Shown here piece by piece: positions 20,753-29,209 of a DNA stretch of 64,000 bases; the stretch's first letter is position 1; every line of letters begins with the position of its first letter. This DNA comes from Pseudoalteromonas prydzensis. Its GTDB lineage: Bacteria; Pseudomonadota; Gammaproteobacteria; Enterobacterales; Alteromonadaceae. Under the pieces are notes generated by a model. That model did not search any database, was not told the DNA's origin, and saw nothing but the letters and a program-made list of their open reading frames with translations. The translations under genes and the position numbers were made by a program. The stretch spans positions 1 through 64,000 of the forward strand of contig NZ_BDDT01000003.1 of the NCBI RefSeq assembly GCF_001661495.1, given 5' to 3'.

Positions 20753-21091
20753 ATGGAAACCATTGATAAAATTAAACAGCAGATTTCTGAAAATCCAATT
20801 ATCCTTTATATGAAAGGATCGCCTAAATTACCAAATTGTGGTTTTTCTTCACAAGCATCTCAAGCATTAATGTCATGCGGTGAACCGTTTGCCTATGTTG
20901 ATATTTTACTAAATCCTGATATTCGTGCTGAATTACCAGCTTATGCTAATTGGCCAACTTTTCCACAACTGTGGGTTGATGGCGAATTAATTGGTGGTTG
21001 CGACATTATCATTGAAATGTTTCAACGTGGTGAATTGCAACCACTGATCACTGAAACAGCAGCTAAATATAAAGAAGCTGACGCAGAATAA
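20753..21091 (+). CDS. grxD: Monothiol glutaredoxin (Grx4)
   Basis: A 112-residue monothiol glutaredoxin with the CGFS active site (Cys29) after MKGSPKLPN and the glutathione-binding WPTFPQLWV and GGCDI motifs. The family carries [2Fe-2S] clusters together with BolA-type partners and delivers them to apo-proteins. It lies divergent from sodB and ends at a bidirectional terminator. No partner gene lies next to it. Confidence 0.95.
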   Translation: METIDKIKQQISENPIILYMKGSPKLPNCGFSSQASQALMSCGEPFAYVDILLNPDIRAELPAYANWPTFPQLWVDGELIGGCDIIIEMFQRGELQPLITETAAKYKEADAE

Positions 21092-21115
21092 CGTTTAGTT
21101 TATGCTTATAGAATT

Positions 21116-21142
21116 AAAAAGCCGCTTGAATGCGGCTTTTTT
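21116..21142. terminator. Bidirectional terminator, grxD and the histidine kinase gene
   Basis: AAAAAGCCGC-ttgaa-TGCGGCTTTTTT between convergent genes; good stem with T-runs in both directions. Confidence 0.88.
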
Positions 21143-21163
21143 GTGACTTTTTATAATGCAGCT

Positions 21164-22474
21164 TCAGAAGCGTGGCAAAATGACATGAACGTTAAGCCCG
21201 CCGTGTTTACGGTTATGTAAACTGATTTGGCCATGATGCGCTTCAACTATTTCACGGCACAATGCTAACCCTAAACCGCTACCGGTTGCTTTGGTTGAAT
21301 AAAATGGGATCAACGCATTTGCCATCACTTGCTCGCTCATGCCTTTCCCCTGATCGCTGACACTGATATGCGTCCCTTTACTATCTTGTGAAATAGTGAC
21401 GTTTATAGACTCGGCTGCTGAGCCTGATTCGTTGGCATTTTTGATCAGGTTGATTAGCAACTGCTCGATTTGAGTTGGATCGGCAACGGTCTTAACATCT
21501 TTATTTATCTCGAGGGTAAAGCCCCATTGGCTCTGTAGTTGTTCGAGTAAAGTCGGCCAATCAAGTGTACTGGATTGTGGCGTTGGTAATTTAGCAAATT
21601 TACCATAGCCTTGAACAAACTCATTGAGATGTTTAATACGCTCAGAAATAGTAGCGAAAACCCGCTTTAGTCTTGGCTCATTAACCTTTTCACTGAGTAA
21701 TTGGCCGCTGTGCAACATTGACGACATAGGGCCCAGCGAGTTATTAAGTTCATGGCTAATAATACGAATAACTTTTTTCCATACTTCGACTTCTTGACGG
21801 CTTAGCTCGCGGGTCAATTGTTTAAATACATATAGGTAATGATATTGATTATTCAATAATAATTTACCAGTAGACAAATGCCATGCTTGAGATTCTTGAT
21901 TTTCAGTTTCTATAGAAAATAAACCATCATTGCCGCGCTTTAAAGCATTACTTAATTGTGGGTGAGCATTATTAAGCACTTGCTCAAATTGGCTGCCTTC
22001 AAGGGCTACTTTGGCATTAAAAAGATCCCGAGCACTGTAATTACTATAAACAATATAGCCTTTGTCATTTTTTAATAATACGGCTTGAGGTGAGCTTTGC
22101 AGTACTTTATCAAGCATCAGTTCACGTTGATAAATCCACTGTTTCTCTTGGCGTAATTGTTTTGCCGTTTGATTATACAATTGGCATAACTTACCTAATT
22201 CATCATTGTGGTTATAGGCAAGTAGGGTGGCTAATTCGCCATCTTTAAAATTAAGTAATCCGGTTTCAAGTGACTTTATACCCTTGACTAAAGTGCGGCT
22301 GAGCCGAAAAGACAAGAAACTGGCAAGTATCACAGTAAGTAAGGTTGTTATTATCAGTAACAGTGCGTTTAATTGCGTTAACCAACAAATAAGCCACACA
22401 GGAATAAGGGCTGAAACATTACATAGCAACATTATTTTTTTGCTGATGGATAATGCGAATTTATGGCTTTGCAT
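21164..22474 (-). CDS. Sensor histidine kinase (NtrY-like) of the export operon
   Basis: Two N-terminal membrane helices (about residues 12-60) are followed by a HAMP-like linker, a PAS-like region around residues 120-220, and a kinase core. The core has the H box SHELNNSLGP (His241), N box LLINLIKNANESG, and G boxes SDQGKGMS and GSGLGLAL. The start codon overlaps the stop of the response regulator gene, showing translational coupling. Together they form a two-component system at the end of an ABC-export operon. The signal is unknown; an envelope stress or antimicrobial compound is an inference from the exporter. Confidence 0.92.
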   Translation of the reverse strand: MQSHKFALSISKKIMLLCNVSALIPVWLICWLTQLNALLLIITTLLTVILASFLSFRLSRTLVKGIKSLETGLLNFKDGELATLLAYNHNDELGKLCQLYNQTAKQLRQEKQWIYQRELMLDKVLQSSPQAVLLKNDKGYIVYSNYSARDLFNAKVALEGSQFEQVLNNAHPQLSNALKRGNDGLFSIETENQESQAWHLSTGKLLLNNQYHYLYVFKQLTRELSRQEVEVWKKVIRIISHELNNSLGPMSSMLHSGQLLSEKVNEPRLKRVFATISERIKHLNEFVQGYGKFAKLPTPQSSTLDWPTLLEQLQSQWGFTLEINKDVKTVADPTQIEQLLINLIKNANESGSAAESINVTISQDSKGTHISVSDQGKGMSEQVMANALIPFYSTKATGSGLGLALCREIVEAHHGQISLHNRKHGGLNVHVILPRF

Positions 22475-23802
22475 TAATAATCAATCTCAAATTTTTGTAA
22501 ACGTCGATACAGAGCCTGGCGGCTTAAGCCAAACTGGCGAGCTACTTTGGCGATAACGCCTTGATGGTCACGCATGGCATTTTCCAGTGCGAATTTAGTA
22601 GGTTCTTGCTTTGTTGGAGAAGTGTAAGTGGTTAGCGATTGCAACGCAAAATCATCAAAGGTAATGTCGCCATCTGGTTTGAGTACCGCAGCACGTTTAC
22701 AGGCGTTTTCTAGCTCTCTAACATTGCCCGGCCAATTATACGCCAATAAACCTTGCTCTGTTGCAAGAGTCAACTCGCGACCAGCTAGAAAATGTTTAGC
22801 AAGTGCTAAAATGTCATCCGGTCTTTGCGCTAAACTTGGCAGATTGAGCTCAATCACGTTGAGGCGATAATATAAGTCTTCTCTAAATCGACCTGCATGA
22901 ATGGCCGCTTTTAAGTCTTCATTGGTAGCTGAAATAACCCGTACATTTACTTTTTGGGTTTTTGTTGAACCGAGTCGTTCAAACTCACCCGTCTGCAGCA
23001 CGCGCAATAATTTCATTTGCCCAGATAAGGGTAGGTTACCAATTTCATCTAAAAACAGCGTACCGCCATCAGCTGCTTCAAAGCGGCCAATTCGTTGTTT
23101 GGTAATACCAGTATAGGCACCTGCTTCAGCGCCAAATAACTCAGCTTCAATTAGGTCATGGGGCAGAGCCCCCGCATTGACTGTTATAAATGCTTTGTTA
23201 TTTAAATGCGAGTTTGCTTGGATTATACGCGCAATGCGTTCTTTACCACTGCCGTTGGCACCCGTTATAAGCACAGACACATCCGATTTAGCCACTTGTA
23301 TTGCCAAATTGAGAATTTTTTCCATGGCGGTACTTTGATAAACTAAACCAACTAAGTTGGCATCGGCTAAACTTGCTGCTCGCTCTTGCTGGTGGCGCTC
23401 ATAAGTGGCGTTTTGTTGTTTTTTTTGGCCAAGTTCGATTAGGTTATTTACGCAGGTCAGCAATTTACTATCGTCCCAAGGCTTGGGTAAATAATCGGCG
23501 GCCCCCGCTTTCACCAGTTCAATAGCGGTTGCAAGCTCTGTCCACGCGGTGATCAAAATAATTGGCAAGTGTGGGTTGAGCTCTCTTAATTGGTAGAACA
23601 GCGCTTTGCCTTCCTCACCTGAGGTCGTGTCATTACTAAAATTCATATCTTGAATAACCAGCGCGATACGTTGGTATTGCACTATTTGTAACGCTTCAAG
23701 TGGGTTTTTTGCCGTGACAACGTGGTAGTCATGAATTTCTAATAGTAGTGACAAGGCTTCTAATATGGCAGGGTTGTCATCGACAATAAGTATTTTTTCC
23801 AT
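22474..23802 (-). CDS. Sigma-54 response regulator (NtrC family)
   Basis: The receiver domain has Asp52 as the likely phosphorylation site. The AAA+ activator domain shows Walker A GANGSGKE (181-188) and Walker B GGTLFLDEIG. The C-terminal Fis-type helix-turn-helix reads GVIAKVARQFGLSRQALYRRL. The sigma-54 contact loop reads GAYTGI (228-233) instead of GAFTGA; Tyr for Phe is tolerated in the family, but the final Ile is unusual. It is coupled to the histidine kinase gene. The likely target is the operon's own promoter upstream of 28.5 kb. Confidence 0.92.
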   Translation of the reverse strand: MEKILIVDDNPAILEALSLLLEIHDYHVVTAKNPLEALQIVQYQRIALVIQDMNFSNDTTSGEEGKALFYQLRELNPHLPIILITAWTELATAIELVKAGAADYLPKPWDDSKLLTCVNNLIELGQKKQQNATYERHQQERAASLADANLVGLVYQSTAMEKILNLAIQVAKSDVSVLITGANGSGKERIARIIQANSHLNNKAFITVNAGALPHDLIEAELFGAEAGAYTGITKQRIGRFEAADGGTLFLDEIGNLPLSGQMKLLRVLQTGEFERLGSTKTQKVNVRVISATNEDLKAAIHAGRFREDLYYRLNVIELNLPSLAQRPDDILALAKHFLAGRELTLATEQGLLAYNWPGNVRELENACKRAAVLKPDGDITFDDFALQSLTTYTSPTKQEPTKFALENAMRDHQGVIAKVARQFGLSRQALYRRLQKFEIDY

Positions 23803-23894
23803 GTGAATTTAATCGCTGTTTATTATTATGTAAGTAAAGGTTTGTGAAAATGCTACACCGAGTAAATCAAGTGTAGCATAGGTTGGGAGCTGCT

Positions 23895-25103
23895 TTATAT
23901 TGTTCGAGTGGCGATACTCGGTGATATGTTGGCGGCAAGTCTTGCAGGGCCAAACACCGCAAGTAAGCTCATAACAAACACCATAATAGCAGTGCCTGCT
24001 ATATAACTTGGCGGCAGTGCGGCAATTGAAAAGTGCTGCATTAATAATTGCCCAAGCAACAAAGCTGCGATACCACCTAAGATTAAACCAACACTGCAGA
24101 TCATGGCATTTTCTACTAAAAAGTAGTTAATAATGGCTGATTTTCTGGCACCTAGCGCACGGCGAGTCCCAATTTGTTTAGTGCGTTTGCTGATATTAAA
24201 TAAGGTTAGGCCAAATATGCCCAATGCAGTTACCAGTACTAATATCGTGATGAGCACAATCAACATGCGCATCATCAGTTTGTCTGCTGCAACATATTCG
24301 TCTTTAAGTTGATCTAAGCCTTTGATGTTGTTGATCACGCGTTTACTGTAATTATTTAGCATCGCGGTTTCGATTTGCTTCATTACCGCTGCACGTTGAC
24401 CAGGCTTGGTTCTGACTGCAAATTGTGCGTAAGTTTTACCTTGAATATAGGGAATAAGCGCCACATTATTTGGGTGACTATCTTTAAGCCAAGGGCTCTT
24501 CATATGAGCGGCCACACCGATAATCGTTAAAGGCAGATCGCCAAAGTAAATTGTTTTTCCTAGGCCATCACCTTCAGGAAAAAGTTCATCGAGTAACGCT
24601 TGCGTGACGACAGTCACATTGGTGGTTCGCTCCGTTGGTAAATTGGTGATTGTTACTTCATCCTCGCTAAAGTTGCGCCCTGCAATGAGTTTCACACCAT
24701 AAGTGTCTAAACCATGCTCATCAATGAAAATATAAGAACTACGGACACTTTTACTTTCTTGAGGAGCCGGTTTTAAATTAAAGCTTGATGCGCTACCACT
24801 ACCGGATAGGGGAATACTGCTACTTTGTGCTGCATTTACAACCCCAGGTAGGGCTCTTAACATGGCTTCGTCTAATTCAAACTGTTGACTGGCATCAATA
24901 TCTTTACCAAAGGTCATCACATTAAATTTGAATAAGTCTTGCTCAGGGTAACCCGTTTCTTGATTTAAAAAAGCGATTCTATCTTGGATAATAAATGCCG
25001 CATTGCTAACAATGGCAGTGGTGATGGCTATTTGAATTAGTAATAATACAGCCCCGACTTTTGAGCGGCAAAGAGCATGAAATATAGGTTTGATTTCTAA
25101 CAT
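23895..25103 (-). CDS. ABC transporter permease, FtsX/MacB type (second)
   Basis: A 402-residue permease with one N-terminal helix, a large periplasmic MacB-PCD-like domain (about 45-270), and three C-terminal helices. The FtsX motif region reads SKRTKQIGTRRALGARKSAI. Such permeases drive export or mechanotransmission rather than classical uptake. It lies 11 bases after another permease gene of the same type, so the exporter is likely a heterodimer served by the single ATPase. The substrate is unknown. Confidence 0.88.
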   Translation of the reverse strand: MLEIKPIFHALCRSKVGAVLLLIQIAITTAIVSNAAFIIQDRIAFLNQETGYPEQDLFKFNVMTFGKDIDASQQFELDEAMLRALPGVVNAAQSSSIPLSGSGSASSFNLKPAPQESKSVRSSYIFIDEHGLDTYGVKLIAGRNFSEDEVTITNLPTERTTNVTVVTQALLDELFPEGDGLGKTIYFGDLPLTIIGVAAHMKSPWLKDSHPNNVALIPYIQGKTYAQFAVRTKPGQRAAVMKQIETAMLNNYSKRVINNIKGLDQLKDEYVAADKLMMRMLIVLITILVLVTALGIFGLTLFNISKRTKQIGTRRALGARKSAIINYFLVENAMICSVGLILGGIAALLLGQLLMQHFSIAALPPSYIAGTAIMVFVMSLLAVFGPARLAANISPSIATRTI

Positions 25104-25114
25104 AATAAGGCTCC

Positions 25115-26428
25115 TTATTGGCTCTTGAGGTAAATTGCAGGGTTGGTTTTACAGACTAACCAAGCAGGATAAAGTCCGGCTACGATGCAGGTTGTTATAG
25201 CGATAACAGGTGCACTGAGTAACATGGTGATATCCATGGTGGCGATTGATGAATAGTAATCATAGCTTTGACGAACACTCCACAGACCTAATTGCGCAAG
25301 CACGATACCGACCAAGCCGCCAAAACATCCGAGCATAGCCACTTCAACAAGGTGTTGTAAAAACACTTGTCGTTTACTGGCCCCGAGTGCTCGGCGCACA
25401 CCCACCTCCGGTGCCCGACGTAAAAACTTAGCGAGCAATAAACCAAGGATATTGGCTAAACACACAGCTAAAAACATAAAGCTTAAGCCGACTAATATTT
25501 TGTTGTCTTCACTAACGACATTGTTGTATTGCATCCATTGATTAACATCACGAAGGCTATACTTGGGTTTTTCTCGGCTAAAGCGGCCGCGCTTTTTTTG
25601 CTCTTCAATGTAAGCTGTGAGGTAATTACCGTATGCCGTTTTTTGCTCAGGGGTATCAAGTTGCGCCCAAAATTGGAGCCAAACTATTTCCGATTGCATT
25701 CTATCGGCGTAGCTATTGATATTTTCATGTTTCCAACCGTTGCTATTTCCCCAACTACTGAGCTCTTTTGTTTTGACCAAACTAAACGGTAGAAATAAAT
25801 CTTCAGGTTGATTAAATGCGCCATTATTTAAATCATAATATTTAAGGTTAAGTGACCAATCAGCAAGCACGCCAACAACTTCATAGCTGTAGTCATCTAA
25901 ATAAATCAATTGGCCAATTGAGTTGTCGCCAGCAAACAATTTATCGTTAAGCTCTTTTGATAAGACGACAACAGGGGCTGCAGATTGCTCTTGTTGTTCA
26001 CTCCATACACCGCCATAAATAAACGATACATCGAACATCGTAAAAAAATCAGGAGTGGTCATGCGAGCATTACTGGTAAACGGCTTTACTTTATCTGAGT
26101 CTAAATAAACTGAAAAACCAGTGCGCATCATGGCGACCTTTTTTTCAGGAAGTGGTGCACTCTGCAAATTGACTGCATCTTGATAAGTCAGCTGCATAGG
26201 CAGGTTATCATCGGTCCACCAAGTATGCCCTTCATCCATTGTTTGTAATTGCACAGCATAAAGTTGACTGCTCTTATGCGGGATGGGATCTGCTGACATC
26301 ATGTGATAAACACTTAAACTGGTCATGGTGACCCCAATCCCAATAGCAATGGCTAGCACCATTAAGAAACTCACCAGAGGAGTGCGCTTAAAACTACGCC
26401 AACTTAAATCGAGGTAATGTAATAGCAT
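25115..26428 (-). CDS. ABC transporter permease, FtsX/MacB type (first)
   Basis: A 437-residue permease of the same architecture as its neighbour: N-terminal helix (VSFLMVLAIAIGIGVTMTS), large periplasmic domain, then three helices with LRRAPEVGVRRALGASKRQ. It starts 3 bases after the ATPase gene ends, so translation is probably coupled. The two permeases differ enough to suggest an old duplication and a heterodimer. Confidence 0.88.
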   Translation of the reverse strand: MLLHYLDLSWRSFKRTPLVSFLMVLAIAIGIGVTMTSLSVYHMMSADPIPHKSSQLYAVQLQTMDEGHTWWTDDNLPMQLTYQDAVNLQSAPLPEKKVAMMRTGFSVYLDSDKVKPFTSNARMTTPDFFTMFDVSFIYGGVWSEQQEQSAAPVVVLSKELNDKLFAGDNSIGQLIYLDDYSYEVVGVLADWSLNLKYYDLNNGAFNQPEDLFLPFSLVKTKELSSWGNSNGWKHENINSYADRMQSEIVWLQFWAQLDTPEQKTAYGNYLTAYIEEQKKRGRFSREKPKYSLRDVNQWMQYNNVVSEDNKILVGLSFMFLAVCLANILGLLLAKFLRRAPEVGVRRALGASKRQVFLQHLVEVAMLGCFGGLVGIVLAQLGLWSVRQSYDYYSSIATMDITMLLSAPVIAITTCIVAGLYPAWLVCKTNPAIYLKSQ

Positions 26429-26431
26429 GGC

Positions 26432-27142
26432 TTACGCTCCTGCAACATTTTTAAGGTTTTGTGCGCCTTGATATAAGGTAAAGTCGGCGAGTTGACCATC
26501 AACCACTTGAATATTACGTGGTGCTCTGCGAGCAAGCTCTGGATCATGTGTCACCATAATGATGGTCGCGCCGTCACGATTAATTTGCTCCAGCAACTCC
26601 ATCACTTGGCGTGCCATTAAGCTATCCAGATTACCAGTTGGTTCATCGGCTAATAAAAAGCGGGGTTCACCGGCTAGCGCTCGGGCGATCGCTACTCGTT
26701 GCTGTTGACCACCTGATAACTGCTGCGGCAAATGTTTAGCGCGTGAAGCTAAACCCACTTGTTCTAAGCACTGTTCAATACGGCGTTTACGCTCGCTTGC
26801 TTTAATACCTCGGTAGCGCAGTGGCACTTCAATGTTTTCATATAAGTTTAAATCAGGAATAAGGTTAAAGCCTTGGAAAATAAAGCCAATTTTTTGATTA
26901 CGAACATCGGCGCGTTGATTGTCGTTGAGTTTGCCGACATCAATGCCATCGAGCAAGTATTCCCCACTGCTAAAAGGTTCTAACATACCTGCGATGTTTA
27001 AAAAGGTCGTTTTCCCCGAACCACTTGGGCCTGTAACAGCAATAAACTCGCCTTCTTCTACTTGTAAGTTAAAGTCGCGTAGTGCATGGGTTTGCACCAT
27101 TTCTGTTTGATACAGTTTGCTGATATTGTTCATTTTAAGCAT
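26432..27142 (-). CDS. ABC transporter ATPase, MacB/LolD type
   Basis: A 236-residue ATPase with Walker A GPSGSGKTTFLN, Q loop GFIFQGFNLIPDLNLYEN, signature LSGGQQQRVAIARAL and Walker B FLLADEPTGNLDS. It belongs to the subgroup that energises FtsX-type permeases (MacB, LolD, FtsE). It is the second large gene of the operon, between the adaptor and the permeases. No outer-membrane TolC-like channel is encoded in the cluster, so a genome-wide TolC would be needed. Confidence 0.93.
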   Translation of the reverse strand: MLKMNNISKLYQTEMVQTHALRDFNLQVEEGEFIAVTGPSGSGKTTFLNIAGMLEPFSSGEYLLDGIDVGKLNDNQRADVRNQKIGFIFQGFNLIPDLNLYENIEVPLRYRGIKASERKRRIEQCLEQVGLASRAKHLPQQLSGGQQQRVAIARALAGEPRFLLADEPTGNLDSLMARQVMELLEQINRDGATIIMVTHDPELARRAPRNIQVVDGQLADFTLYQGAQNLKNVAGA

Positions 27143-27169
27143 GAGTTGATCCTTGTAATATGTTTGTTC

Positions 27170-28423
27170 TTATCTCAGTAATAATGTTGGCGCTTGTTTA
27201 AAGTTATCGTAACTGGAAATGATCAGCTGATCACCGGGGCTGACACCTTGTAGCAATTCTATTGCGTTGATACTGCTTGCACCGGTTGTGATTTTTACCA
27301 GTTGTGCGGTGTCGCCGATGACTTTGTAAGCCTGCGTGCCGCCTTGCTGCATGAATGCACCGCGTTTGATTTGTAGTACGTCATCACGGTTTTCTAATAA
27401 AATACGGGCTGTTAAGCGTTGATTCTGACGAATACCATTAAGCGCTTGGTCAAAGCGCACTCGAGTAGTTACTTCGCGATTATTTACTTCAGGGGAAATT
27501 GCTGATAACACACCAGACACTTTTTTCGCCCCAAGTGTTAACTCTACTTCCATTCCGAGTCCAAGCTCATTGGCATAGCTTTCAGGTACTTGCAGTTGCG
27601 CTTCAAAATTACTTAAATCGACCAAGGTCATTAATGGTTGGCTTTGTGTAACGGCTTCTTTCTGTTGTACAAGCAGGTTACCAACAATGCCGGTGACGCT
27701 GGCTTTTATTGTTAGGTTTCTGACTTGGCGATTTAAGTCATCCACAATCAATTGTTGGCGTGCGAGATCGCGCTCTGCAGCTTTGAGTTCAAATGCGAGA
27801 GTGTCTTTAGCAAGTTCAACTTCTTGCTGGGCGTGTTTATATGAAAGCTTGGCACGGGCAAGATCATCCACTGCTTTTTCTAAATCAATTTGGCTGATCA
27901 AGTTTTTTTCGATAGACAGCTTAGCACGGCGATTTTCCCTGTCTGCCGCATTAAGCTCAACTTGGGCGAGATCCAATGTTTTGGTTAAGCTTAACTTTTG
28001 TCGGCGTGCTTCTAAGTGCTTACGTTGTAATTCACCATCAAGGCGGGCTAACACCGATTGTTGCTGTTTCAGTTCATTATTGAGTTCTGGGCTATCGACT
28101 AACGCGATAATGTCACCTTTACTGACTTCATCGCCGGCTTTAACTTGTAAATCAACATAACCACGCTCAGGGCTGTAAACCTTGGGAGCATTTGCAGCAA
28201 CAATTCTACCGCTGGCCGCGACATCGCGAACTAAACGGCTCAAATTAACGGTCGCAATCTGTAATGAAGCCCGATCAACGGAAATACTGCCTGGGTTACT
28301 GCCCATAAACGCTTGGGCACACAAAGCAATAATGGCCAGTGTCAGTACAACGAGGATAACGGGCTTTTTATAATTGCGCTTTGGTGTCACGCTTATATCT
28401 TGTCCGCTGGTGTCTTTAATCAT
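27170..28423 (-). CDS. Periplasmic adaptor (HlyD/MacA-type membrane fusion protein)
   Basis: A 417-residue membrane fusion protein. It has an N-terminal anchor helix (KKPVILVVLTLAIIALCA), a biotinyl-lipoyl half motif (VDLQVKAGDEVSKGDII), a long alpha-helical hairpin rich in Lys, Gln, Glu and Leu (about 115-230), the second lipoyl half (KASVTGIVGNLLVQ), and beta-barrel domains. It bridges the inner-membrane ABC exporter to an outer-membrane channel. It follows the possible small ORF at 28443-28523. Confidence 0.9.
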   Translation of the reverse strand: MIKDTSGQDISVTPKRNYKKPVILVVLTLAIIALCAQAFMGSNPGSISVDRASLQIATVNLSRLVRDVAASGRIVAANAPKVYSPERGYVDLQVKAGDEVSKGDIIALVDSPELNNELKQQQSVLARLDGELQRKHLEARRQKLSLTKTLDLAQVELNAADRENRRAKLSIEKNLISQIDLEKAVDDLARAKLSYKHAQQEVELAKDTLAFELKAAERDLARQQLIVDDLNRQVRNLTIKASVTGIVGNLLVQQKEAVTQSQPLMTLVDLSNFEAQLQVPESYANELGLGMEVELTLGAKKVSGVLSAISPEVNNREVTTRVRFDQALNGIRQNQRLTARILLENRDDVLQIKRGAFMQQGGTQAYKVIGDTAQLVKITTGASSINAIELLQGVSPGDQLIISSYDNFKQAPTLLLR

Positions 28424-28442
28424 AAGTGATCCTTAGAAATAT

Positions 28443-28523
28443 TTATTCTTCGAAATAAGTGATCAGCAAAGTCACTGCAAATACAGTGATAGGTGAAACT
28501 AAAAATAAGCTGAGAATAAACAT
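28443..28523 (-). CDS. Possible 26-residue membrane peptide at the head of the export operon
   Basis: A short ORF reads M-FILSLFLVSPITVFAVTLL-ITYFEE and ends 19 bases before the adaptor gene. It has an ATG with AGGAC seven bases upstream, a single hydrophobic segment of about 19 residues, and an acidic C-terminus. Together these look like a real single-pass small protein. It could modulate the exporter or act as a leader peptide, by analogy with small transporter-binding proteins such as AcrZ. It may also be chance; no homologue is recalled. Confidence 0.45.
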   Translation of the reverse strand: MFILSLFLVSPITVFAVTLLITYFEE

Positions 28524-28556
28524 AAAGTGTGTCCTGTAATTATCTTCTTTAATGTA

Positions 28557-28572
28557 TTCGAATATCATGCCA
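28557..28572 (-). promoter_or_regulatory. Sigma-54-like promoter of the export operon
   Basis: Read on the minus strand the sequence is TGGCATGATATTCGAA. This is a good -24 element (TGGCAT) with, at the right distance (GG-N10-G), an imperfect -12 element (GA in place of GC). It lies 34 bases before the small ORF. An NtrC-family activator gene in the same operon makes a sigma-54 promoter plausible. Confidence 0.5.
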
Positions 28573-28625
28573 ATAATTAATGTCTTTATTTTCATTCGGT
28601 TACAATTTTACATGAAAAATAAAAG

Positions 28626-28660
28626 TGTCCGCGGACAGAATAACTGTCCGCAGTGGACAG
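28626..28660. promoter_or_regulatory. Tandem palindromic upstream sites (TGTCC/GGACA)
   Basis: Two adjacent inverted repeats: TGTCCGCGGACA (28626-28637) and CTGTCC-N5-GGACAG (28644-28660). They lie about 55-90 bases upstream of the sigma-54-like promoter, where an enhancer-binding regulator would sit. The likely ligand is the operon's own response regulator, as an inference from position and symmetry. Confidence 0.6.
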
Positions 28661-29209
28661 TTATTTTTTAAGTCGCTTGCCGTATAGGGAAAGGGGATTA
28701 ACTCTTAAAATAAAACGGATGCGCTTAATTTATGCAATTATGCTCATTTTTATTGATAGTTATGCATGAGTTTGCTAATTCTCAAAGCAACTAACATAGG
28801 TTTGTTTTAAGTTATTACTCTAAACTGATTGTGGATAGCTATTCATATAGCGCTAAAAAAGTAATAAATAACAATAAAGATAAAATGCACATAAAACAAA
28901 CTAGTGAATAAATATTCACTTTCTGGCTTGTTTACGTTTACGTAAACTGCACACTGATGGTGTGATGTTTTTTACAACTTGTTAAATATGACACCAGTGT
29001 CATAAAAAAATAACGGCTAAAATATCGCTAAATGTTAAAAATAGGCATGAAATAAAAAGATTGTGTTGTAGTGAGAAATATTCAAGAATGTGAATATGTA
29101 TTCAAAACGCTATTGACTCTATGTACAATTGGCGATAGTTTTGACTGTCTGCTAGCACACCGTCGAAAAGGTCATTCATAGCTAGCTGTTGTAGCAAGGG
29201 GAGGGGTCT
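28661..29209. other. Long intergenic region before gltB
   Basis: About 550 bases without a credible ORF. It contains two palindromes, AGTGAATA-AA-TATTCACT (28903-28920) and GTTTACGTAAAC (28936-28947). It also has an A/T-rich stretch with TTGACT near 29114 that could be part of the gltB promoter. The size suggests complex control of gltBD. Confidence 0.5.
28936..28947. promoter_or_regulatory. Palindromic operator candidate upstream of gltB
   Basis: GTTTACGTAAAC is a perfect 12-base palindrome preceded by another GTTTAC half-site. The pattern resembles the TTTACGTNNACGTAAA-type sites of MerR-family LiuR regulators, as remembered from comparative work on Alteromonadales. The identification is tentative. 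It is about 265 bases before the gltB start. Confidence 0.4.
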
